Origin: Deltaproteobacteria bacterium
Lineage (GTDB): Bacteria; Myxococcota_A; UBA9160; SMWR01
Length of the DNA: 14,560 nt
Assembly: GCA_019313605.1 (NCBI GenBank)
Contig: JAFDAW010000133.1
Coordinates: forward strand, 1-14,560
Reading direction: 5' to 3'
Shown here piece by piece: positions 1-7,867 of the stretch. A program made the position numbers and the translations under genes. Below the pieces are notes generated by a model, which made no database searches, was not told the DNA's origin, and worked only from the letters and a program-made list of their open reading frames with translations. The first letter of the stretch is position 1; the number at the start of each line of letters is the position of its first letter.

Positions 1-2
1 TA

Positions 3-1589
3 CTGGGTGCGCTGTCGCTGTTGGCGGGTTCGCGCGCGTCGCCCCAGCTGGTTTGCGAAGGCCGCGACGAGGCGGTCGTCGAGGCGGTCTTTCGCACCGA
101 TCACCTGCCCGAACTCGAGTCGCGGTTGGAGGCGCTCGACCTCGTCGCCGACGAACACGAACTCGTCGTGCAGCGCAGTGTCCAGCGCGGTGGGCGCAGT
201 CGCGCGAGGGTGGCTGGACGGCTGATCCCCGCTTCGGTGCTCGCGGAACTGTTTTCCGGGCGGATCGAAATCTCGAGTCAACACGATTCGCAGTCGCTGC
301 TGCGGACGGAGTTTCACGCTCGTTTGCTCGATACCGCCGGCGGGCTGTTGCCACTGCGCGGCGCCGTCGCCGAGGGCCATGCGAAGCTGCGCGCACTCGA
401 CGACGAACTCGCCGAACTTCGCGCCGCAGAGATGGAGCGCGAGAGGCGGCGGGATTTCCTTTCCTACCAGCTCGGCGAAATCGATGACGCGCAGCTCGAC
501 GCCGACGAGGGTGCGGCGCTGCGCACCGAGCGATCGCGGCTCGCCCACGCGGAGCGCTTGCGTGAAGAAACATCTGCGGCGCTGACGCTGCTGGCGGGTG
601 ATCTTGGAGCCCCCGAAGACTCCAACACCGCTGACCTCGTCTCCGAGGCGATTCGCCATCTGGAGGGCATCGAGGCGCTCGATCCCGAACTCGCGCCGCT
701 GCTCGCCGCCATGCGCGCAGCCCGCGAAGAACTGCGAGAAGCCGCGACGGAACTCGAGCGCTACGCGGCGGGTATCGAGGCAGACCCCGCGCGCCTCGGG
801 GCGCTCGACGAGCGGCTCGCCCAGATCGAAGCCCTGCAGCGCAAATACGGCGGTTCGATCGAAGCGGTTCTCGGTTTTCGAAACGAGGCCGCCGCCGAAC
901 TCGAGCGGATCGAGGGCGCGAGCGAGCGCGCACAGGCGATCGACGCGTTGCGGGCCGAGCAGGCGAAGCAGCTCCAAACCGACGCGCAGCGGCTGTCGAA
1001 AGGTCGGCGCAAGGCGGGCAAGCGTCTGGGCACTGCGGTCGAGACGGCGCTGCGAGAGCTGGCGATGCCCCAGGCGCGTTTCGAAGTCGCGTTGGAGCCG
1101 GTCGCGGCAGTCGAAGGCGCCCCGTGCGGCCCCGGAGGTTTCGAATCGCCGGAGTTCCGGTTCTCGGCCAGCGCGGGCGGAGAACTCCTCCCCCTGCGCC
1201 GGGCGGCGTCGGGCGGCGAGCTCTCGCGAACCTTTCTCGCGATCAAATCCGCCATCCGTGAGGCCGACGCCGGAATGGTGCTGGTCTTCGACGAAGTCGA
1301 TGCGGGGATTGGCGGGCGCACCGCCGACCGGGTGGGGCGCAGCCTGGCCGAACTCGCCGGCAGGCATCAAGTCCTCTGCATCACCCATCTCCCGCAGATC
1401 GCCGCCTATGCGAGCGCGCATTTCCGGGTCGAGAAGTGCGAAGTAGAGGGGCGCCCCTCGGCCCGCGTGCTGCGCGTGGAGGGCGCCGACCGCATCGAAG
1501 AAATCGCGCGCATGGCGGGCGGCGAAGAGGTTGGGGAAACCACCCGGCGCCACGCCCAGGAGCTGATTCGCTCGCGCTCCCCCCTCTAG
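3..1589 (+). CDS. recN: DNA repair protein RecN, C-terminal ~95% (5' end outside window)
   Basis: RecN is an SMC-like ABC ATPase acting in recombinational repair of double-strand breaks. The frame is open from the left edge: the first codons read L-G-A-L-S-L-L-A-G-S-R-A, matching the segment just after the RecN Walker A loop, so the Walker A motif and the true start lie upstream; the TTG at 21 is not the start. The middle is a long Glu/Ala/Arg/Leu-rich coiled coil (about 350-1080). The C-terminal ATPase half shows the ABC signature S-G-G-E-L-S-R (1209-1229), the Walker B stretch V-L-V-F-D-E-V-D-A-G-I-G-G (about 1278-1316) and the following T-H-L-P-Q-I-A. The visible 528 residues fit a family length of about 550-570. 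It ends at TAG 1587-1589. Identity is firm; only the 5' boundary is unknown. Confidence 0.95.
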   Translation: MGALSLLAGSRASPQLVCEGRDEAVVEAVFRTDHLPELESRLEALDLVADEHELVVQRSVQRGGRSRARVAGRLIPASVLAELFSGRIEISSQHDSQSLLRTEFHARLLDTAGGLLPLRGAVAEGHAKLRALDDELAELRAAEMERERRRDFLSYQLGEIDDAQLDADEGAALRTERSRLAHAERLREETSAALTLLAGDLGAPEDSNTADLVSEAIRHLEGIEALDPELAPLLAAMRAAREELREAATELERYAAGIEADPARLGALDERLAQIEALQRKYGGSIEAVLGFRNEAAAELERIEGASERAQAIDALRAEQAKQLQTDAQRLSKGRRKAGKRLGTAVETALRELAMPQARFEVALEPVAAVEGAPCGPGGFESPEFRFSASAGGELLPLRRAASGGELSRTFLAIKSAIREADAGMVLVFDEVDAGIGGRTADRVGRSLAELAGRHQVLCITHLPQIAAYASAHFRVEKCEVEGRPSARVLRVEGADRIEEIARMAGGEEVGETTRRHAQELIRSRSPL

Positions 1590-1810
1590 CCACCTCCAGC
1601 CCCCCATCCGATCGCCAGATCCCGCCAAAAGCCCGCTCCTGCGCTTTTAGCTCCGGCCCCCCGCTCGTGGCCCCCAGGGGGGTTAAGCCAGCCCCAAAAA
1701 CCTCCGATCAGTGCGTTGGGGCGTTAAGCGCGCGGACTCATCTGTGCGCTCGATCACCATTTCGGCTCGAAGTCGGGCCGATATACGTAGAAGGCGGAGT
1801 TGCCGCTGTG
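1590..1810. other. Spacer between recN and the FHA gene
   Basis: This 221-bp C- and G-rich gap shows no convincing gene. It holds a weak inverted repeat AAAAGC (1627-1632) / GCTTTT (1643-1648) with a 10-nt loop that could end recN transcription, although it lacks a strong GC stem. A CCCC-CAG-GGGG foldback lies at 1671-1681. Near the right end TATACG (1782-1787) resembles a -10 box, but no good -35 lies 16-18 nt upstream. The FHA frame stays open through the gap, but the residues look like translated non-coding DNA. Confidence 0.5.
1627..1648 (+). terminator. Possible weak recN terminator hairpin
   Basis: AAAAGC at 1627-1632 pairs with GCTTTT at 1643-1648 around a 10-nt loop, 38 nt after the recN stop. 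The 3' arm ends in four T residues, as in a bidirectional rho-independent terminator. However, the stem is only 6 bp and mostly A-T, weak for such a GC-rich genome. It could equally be chance. Confidence 0.25.
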
Positions 1811-2143
1811 ATGGAGCAGAGAGAACTCGCCGGGCCGGTTCCTTCGGGGGCTTCGGTCCGGGTGATGCAGGGATTTTTTGAGGGCCTCGAGCTTCCGGTC
1901 GACCGGGATTGGATGGTGGTCGGGCGGGGGCACGGCGCGGACCTCTTGATCACGGAGCCGACGATTTCTCGGGCCCACGCGGCCATCGGCTTCGACGGTG
2001 AGGAGTTCTTCGTGGAGGACCTCGGTAGTACCAATGGAACGGCCGTCAACGGCAAACGGAAACCGCGGACGGCGCTCAACACTGGGGATGAGATTCAGCT
2101 CGGCAAACTGTGCCTACGGGTGACGCTGCCCAGCGTGCGTTGA
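1811..2143 (+). CDS. Small stand-alone FHA-domain protein
   Basis: This 110-residue protein is almost entirely one forkhead-associated domain, a phosphothreonine-binding module. From ATG 1811 the family motifs are present: V-V-G-R-G with G38 and R39, S53-R54-x-H56, and L71-G-S-T-N-G-T77, so the residues that contact the phosphopeptide are kept. There is no signal peptide, membrane segment or second domain, so it is likely a cytoplasmic adaptor reading Thr-phosphorylated partners; the partner kinase is not in this window. ATG 1811 is chosen because AAGGCGGAG (1791-1799) lies 11 nt upstream and everything upstream in frame looks non-coding; GTG 1808 is a possible alternative. The M23 peptidase starts 42 nt after its stop, so the two may be co-transcribed. 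The fold is certain; the role is unknown. Confidence 0.87.
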   Translation: MEQRELAGPVPSGASVRVMQGFFEGLELPVDRDWMVVGRGHGADLLITEPTISRAHAAIGFDGEEFFVEDLGSTNGTAVNGKRKPRTALNTGDEIQLGKLCLRVTLPSVR

Positions 2144-2170
2144 ACGCGATTGTGCCGTTGAACGCGATTG
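2139..2170 (+). repeat. 18-bp-period tandem repeat at the FHA stop
   Basis: The 14-mer GTTGAACGCGATTG occurs at 2139-2152 and again at 2157-2170, an exact tandem arrangement of period 18. The first copy includes the TGA stop of the FHA gene (2141-2143); the second runs up to the ribosome binding region of the next gene. The copies are identical, suggesting a recent slippage duplication. Confidence 0.85.
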
Positions 2171-2185
2171 GGCGAGAGGGGAGGA

Positions 2186-3172
2186 ATGGATAGCTATTCC
2201 ATCATCGTGGTGGCGGAGGAGACCGCGCCGGTTCGACGCTACGAGATTCGCAAGGATCTCGTTCGCAAGCTGGTCTGGGTCGCGGGCGGCCTGGCGTTGC
2301 TGCTGACCGCCTGCCTCGCCGACTACATCTACGTGCGGATTGCCCACTCGGAACTCAACCGGCTGCGCGTCGAGGTCGCCGAACAGCAAGGTCAGATCGA
2401 CGCCTTCGATGTGACGCTCAATGGCGTTCGCTCGACGCTCGCGAACATCGGTGAGTTCGAGCGCAAGGTACGCATCATCGCGAACCTGCCCGGCTCTGCG
2501 GCGACCGGTGGTGAAGAGGTGGCCGAAGTGGGTGTCGATTCACCGGAACCCAAACCGCAGCTGGGCGTCCCTGGAATTTCAGCACCGACGACGGTGGCTC
2601 CGCCGCTGTTGCCGGATACGCCTTCAGAGGAGCCACAAGCGTGGATCGACGCCGGCTCCCACGAGCCACTGATCGCGGCGTTGCAGCGCAGCGCGAGGCA
2701 GCTCGGCGAGGTGGCCGCTTCCCAGGAGCGCTCGCTCTCGGAGATCGTCGGTCAGCTGGAGAGCAAGCGCGCGCACCTGGCCGCGACCCCCGCCATCTGG
2801 CCCGCCAAGGGCTGGCTGACCTCGAGGTTCGGCACGCGCACTTCGCCGTTTACGAACCAGAAACAATTTCACGCCGGGATCGACATCGCGGGTGAGCGCG
2901 GGACGGACATCGTCGCGCCCGCCCAGGGCAAGGTGGTGTTCTCCGGCAGTCGCGGACCGCTTGGCAAGAGCATCATCATCGACCACGGATACGAGGTGCG
3001 GACCCAATACGGTCACAGCGACGACCTCTACGTCAAGACCGGCGAAACCGTCCAGCGCGGCCAGCGAATCGCGGCCCTGGGCAACAGCGGCCGCAGCACA
3101 GGGCCCCACCTTCACTACGTCGTCGAAGTGAAGGGCAAAGCCGTCAACCCCCTCGACTACATCTTCGATTAA
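2186..3172 (+). CDS. Membrane-anchored M23 (LytM/peptidase M23) family protein
   Basis: This 328-residue protein has a short N-terminus, one hydrophobic segment (about residues 28-50), a coiled-coil stretch (about 52-95), a Pro-rich linker (about 105-150), a second helical stretch (about 160-195) and a C-terminal M23 domain (about 200-328). The zinc ligands of active M23 endopeptidases are present: H229-x-x-x-D233 in H-A-G-I-D, and H308-L-H310. It is therefore probably a peptidoglycan cross-link hydrolase rather than a degenerate EnvC-like activator. Other conserved stretches are S-R-F-G-T-R and V-A-P-A-x-G-x-V. ATG 2186 is preferred over TTG 2168 because a strong GA/G-rich Shine-Dalgarno (2174-2185) lies directly before it. 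The hydrophobic segment contains L-T-A-C (40-43), a possible lipobox, but hydrophobicity continues past the Cys, so a plain membrane anchor is more likely. Confidence 0.9.
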   Translation: MDSYSIIVVAEETAPVRRYEIRKDLVRKLVWVAGGLALLLTACLADYIYVRIAHSELNRLRVEVAEQQGQIDAFDVTLNGVRSTLANIGEFERKVRIIANLPGSAATGGEEVAEVGVDSPEPKPQLGVPGISAPTTVAPPLLPDTPSEEPQAWIDAGSHEPLIAALQRSARQLGEVAASQERSLSEIVGQLESKRAHLAATPAIWPAKGWLTSRFGTRTSPFTNQKQFHAGIDIAGERGTDIVAPAQGKVVFSGSRGPLGKSIIIDHGYEVRTQYGHSDDLYVKTGETVQRGQRIAALGNSGRSTGPHLHYVVEVKGKAVNPLDYIFD

Positions 3173-3200
3173 GAACCCCGCCCCCATTCCCGAGCGACCT

Positions 3201-3296
3201 GAATGCAAGAGCCACTTGCTCAGAGCCCGATTCAATGTGTGGAGCTCTGCTTGGGGGCCGGGACGCAAGAGCTACTCGCTCAGAATTCGATCCGGC
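3201..3296 (+). repeat. Diverged direct repeat, two 36-nt copies offset by exactly 60 nt
   Basis: Bases 3201-3236 match 3261-3296 at 25 of 36 positions, and all 11 differences are transitions. Both copies hold the 8-mer GCAAGAGC and the 7-mer GCTCAGA. Both keep a short foldback, GAGC-N5-GCTC (3209-3221 and 3269-3281), while the loop bases vary. This may be a remnant of a dispersed repeat family or a structured RNA element in the secA upstream region. Confidence 0.6.
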
Positions 3297-3607
3297 CAAC
3301 TGGGCCCCGGCTGGTGAAGCTCAAGTCAAATCAGCCAAGGTCTGTCCGGGCTCGATGCCCTCCCGTCACCCCACCCGAGCCACCCAACCCCCGGCAGAAG
3401 AGTTCAACCAGGAGCGTGATGCCAGCACGGGGTCGTGCGACGCCACAAGCGAATCCTCAGGGTTCGCCAGACAGGAGTCCGACCGACGAAGCGAAATGAG
3501 GGGGGTTGCGCGACTCCGCGAAGAGGGTCCAACGGCTTTCTCAGCGGGGCGGCGTTCGGGTCGGTCCCCCCAACCCCTTGACCCAGACGGCCCGGTGGCG
3601 AGCTTCA

Positions 3608-3636
3608 TTGGCTCGCGGGCGACGCTTTCGTACACT
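3608..3636 (+). promoter_or_regulatory. Candidate sigma70-type promoter for secA
   Basis: TTGGCT (3608-3613) and TACACT (3631-3636) each match 4 of 6 consensus bases and are separated by exactly 17 nt. Transcription would start near 3643, giving a leader of about 33 nt that contains the secA Shine-Dalgarno. An inverted repeat GCGAGC (3598-3603) / GCTCGC (3611-3616) with a 7-nt loop overlaps the -35 box and could be an operator or chance. The placement fits secA well, but promoter prediction in GC-rich DNA is uncertain. Confidence 0.45.
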
Positions 3637-3675
3637 GATTCCGCATCACCCTCCCCCCAGGAGACTGCACGCCCC

Positions 3676-6414
<2,739 letters not shown>

Positions 6415-6428
6415 TTGCGCGACGCGAC

Positions 6429-7647
6429 GTGAAGCCGACCCCCTCCATTCTCGTTCCCGGTTTCAAGGCAGCCGGCGTCCACTGTGGCGTCAAGGAGGCC
6501 GGGCTCGATCTCGCCCTGATCGCAAGCGACGCGCCGGCTCGCGCAGCGGGCGTGTTCACCCAATCGACTGTCGTTGGCGCTCCCGTCGAGATCTCTCGCG
6601 ATCGCATTCGCGCGGGCAGTGCGCGCGCGGTGGTGATCAACAGCGGGGTGTCGAACGTTGCGATGGGCGCGCAGGGGTTGCGCGATGCGGCCGAGATGGC
6701 GCAGCGCGCCGGATCGGCGATCGGTGTGCCGGCAGAGCAGGTGCTCGTCGCGTCGACGGGCGTGATCGGTTCGCGTTTGCCGATGCCTCGCATTCGGCAG
6801 GGCATTCGCGCGGCAGCGGCCGACCTGGCGGAATCCGGCCTGCGAGATGCGGCCGAGGCCATCCGGACCACCGACACATTTGCGAAGACCGCCGTGGCGA
6901 CCGCGGACGTGGACGGCTGCGTGGTGACGGTGGCCGGGATCGCCAAGGGGTCGGGGATGATCGAACCGAACATGGCGACGATGCTCGCCTTCCTCGTGAC
7001 CGACGCCGCGGTTGCGGCTCCCGCGCTCGACCGCGTGTTGCGCGATGCGACGAACGCCAGCTTCAACCGCCTAAGTGTCGACGGAGAAACATCGACGAGT
7101 GACATGGTGCTGCTCTTCGCCAACGGGGTCGCGGGCAATCGAGAATTGCGCGGCCCGCGCAGCCGCGGTGCCGCCGCGTTCGCAGCGGCGGTCGAGAAGG
7201 TTTCCGTCGCGCTGGCCCGCGACATCGCGCGGGACGGAGAGGGCGCCACCAAACTTGTGACGGTCCGCGTCGAGGGCGCCGCCAGCGGCGCCGACGCGGA
7301 GCGGGCGGCCCGCCGAATCGCCAACTCGATGCTCGTGAAGACCGCGCTCTTCGGCGGCGACGCGAACTGGGGGCGGATCCTGCAAACGGTAGCGGATCCT
7401 GCAAACGGTAGGTGCCGCCCAGGTCCGGCTGAAGCTCGACAGCGCGGTGGTGCGGCTGGGCGGGGTGACGGTGTTTCGGGCCGGCGCCTCCACCGGACCC
7501 GCGGCGCGCAGGAAGGCCGCCGGCAAGCTCCAGGCGCCCGAGGTGGAGGTGGCGGTCGATCTCGCTGCGGGCCGGGCGAGCGCGCACATCTGGACCTGCG
7601 ACCTCGGATACGACTACGTGAAGATCAATGCCGAATACACCACGTGA
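6429..7647 (+). pseudogene. argJ: ArgJ (glutamate N-acetyltransferase / amino-acid acetyltransferase), frameshifted by a 19-bp duplication
   Basis: ArgJ transfers the acetyl group from N-acetylornithine to glutamate (and in bifunctional forms uses acetyl-CoA), recycling acetyl in arginine synthesis. It self-cleaves into two chains before a Thr nucleophile. From GTG 6429 the frame carries P-G-F-K-A-A-G, the F-T-Q-S segment and the cleavage site P-N-M-A/T-M-L with Thr184 as nucleophile, and runs normally to N-W-G-R-I-L-Q-T-V. There a perfect 19-bp tandem duplication shifts the frame. The rest of ArgJ (V-R-L-G-G-V-T-V-F-R through K-I-N-A-E-Y-T-T) continues in the +1 frame to TGA 7645-7647. As written, translation would give a 427-residue product ending at 7712 and lacking the true C-terminus, including the terminal Asn and Thr that correspond to active-site residues in characterised ArgJ. 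Deleting one copy gives an intact 399-residue ArgJ. The rest is undecayed, so the lesion is recent or an error. Confidence 0.9.
7373..7410 (+). repeat. Perfect 19-bp tandem duplication inside argJ
   Basis: GCGGATCCTGCAAACGGTA occurs at 7373-7391 and immediately again at 7392-7410. Because 19 is not a multiple of three, it shifts the argJ frame; both copies encode R-I-L-Q-T-V, the first in the upstream frame and the second in the downstream frame. A TAG (7390-7392) closes the downstream frame exactly at the junction. With one copy removed the codons read N-W-G-R-I-L-Q-T-V-G-A-A and on into the normal ArgJ C-terminus. Confidence 0.97.
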
Positions 7648-7704
7648 GCTGCTTTGGGAGGGCTGGTGGCGGCTTACGGCCGACTCTGTGCAGCTGGTTT
7701 TCGG

Positions 7705-7737
7705 CCGGTTAGCCGGAGCCTGTCGACTCTGCTAACC
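7705..7737 (+). terminator. Alternative hairpins after argJ, possible terminator or attenuator
   Basis: GGTTAGC (7707-7713) pairs with GCTAACC (7731-7737), with an inner GAG (7716-7718) / CTC (7727-7729) helix, and is followed by CTTTG. The left arm overlaps a second hairpin, CCGG (7705-7708) / CCGG (7713-7716) around TTAG, so the two cannot form together. The T-run is only three, so termination would be weak. It could end argJ transcription or belong to the rpsB leader. Confidence 0.4.
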
Positions 7738-7739
7738 CT

Positions 7740-7745
7740 TTGACA
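7740..7745 (+). promoter_or_regulatory. Consensus -35-like box upstream of rpsB
   Basis: TTGACA is a perfect sigma70 -35 hexamer 122 nt before the rpsB start, where a ribosomal-protein promoter is expected. The bases 16-18 nt downstream (around 7762-7769) are C-rich and do not resemble a -10 box, so the promoter assignment is tentative. Confidence 0.3.
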
Positions 7746-7867
7746 AATCACACGTTCCAGGCCTGCCCCTGCGGTGCCCTGACACTTGCGGACGGACTTC
7801 CGTCGAAGGTCAGCGGTTGGGGAATGACGGGCCGGGGCGGACGCACAACCGCGAAGGAGAAAGAACC

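Larger units (their letters stand above)
3173..3675. other. 503-bp gap before secA: repeats and a promoter, no clear gene
   Basis: No convincing gene lies here. The secA frame is open upstream to about 3235 and another frame is open over 3203-3499, but neither shows recognisable domains or a ribosome binding site. What can be seen is a diverged direct repeat (3201-3236 and 3261-3296), a 6-bp inverted repeat (3598-3616), a sigma70-like promoter (3608-3636) and the secA ribosome binding site (3659-3663). No rho-independent terminator with a T-run follows the M23 gene. Confidence 0.6.
7648..7867. other. Spacer / leader between argJ and rpsB
   Basis: This 220-bp non-coding stretch contains overlapping inverted repeats (7705-7737), a consensus -35-like hexamer TTGACA (7740-7745), a small hairpin GACGG-ACTT-CCGTC (7791-7804) and a strong Shine-Dalgarno GAAGGAGA (7853-7860), 7 nt before the rpsB ATG. 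The octamer CGACTCTG occurs twice (7681-7688 and 7724-7731). It probably holds the end of the argJ transcript and the promoter/leader of the rpsB cluster. rpsB leaders in other bacteria can bind S2, but no known leader motif was recognised here. Confidence 0.5.

Noticed and set aside
598..1446. 282-residue open frame overlapping recN
   Set aside because: It lies wholly within recN in another frame, with an Arg/Ser/Pro-rich composition and no domain.
3203..3499. 98-residue open frame in the secA upstream gap
   Set aside because: It has no ribosome binding site, is Pro/Ser/Arg-rich as expected of translated non-coding GC-rich DNA, and includes the two diverged repeats. No signal or arrest-peptide character was seen.
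3235..3675. 147-codon in-frame N-terminal extension of SecA
   Set aside because: It has no SecA similarity or domain, and the canonical M-L-G-F-F-K-K start with a Shine-Dalgarno lies at 3676, downstream of a plausible promoter. Long open frames are common in GC-rich DNA.
7740..7769. Complete sigma70 promoter for rpsB
   Set aside because: The -35 is perfect, but no -10-like hexamer occurs at 16-18 nt; only the -35-like box is reported, at low confidence.
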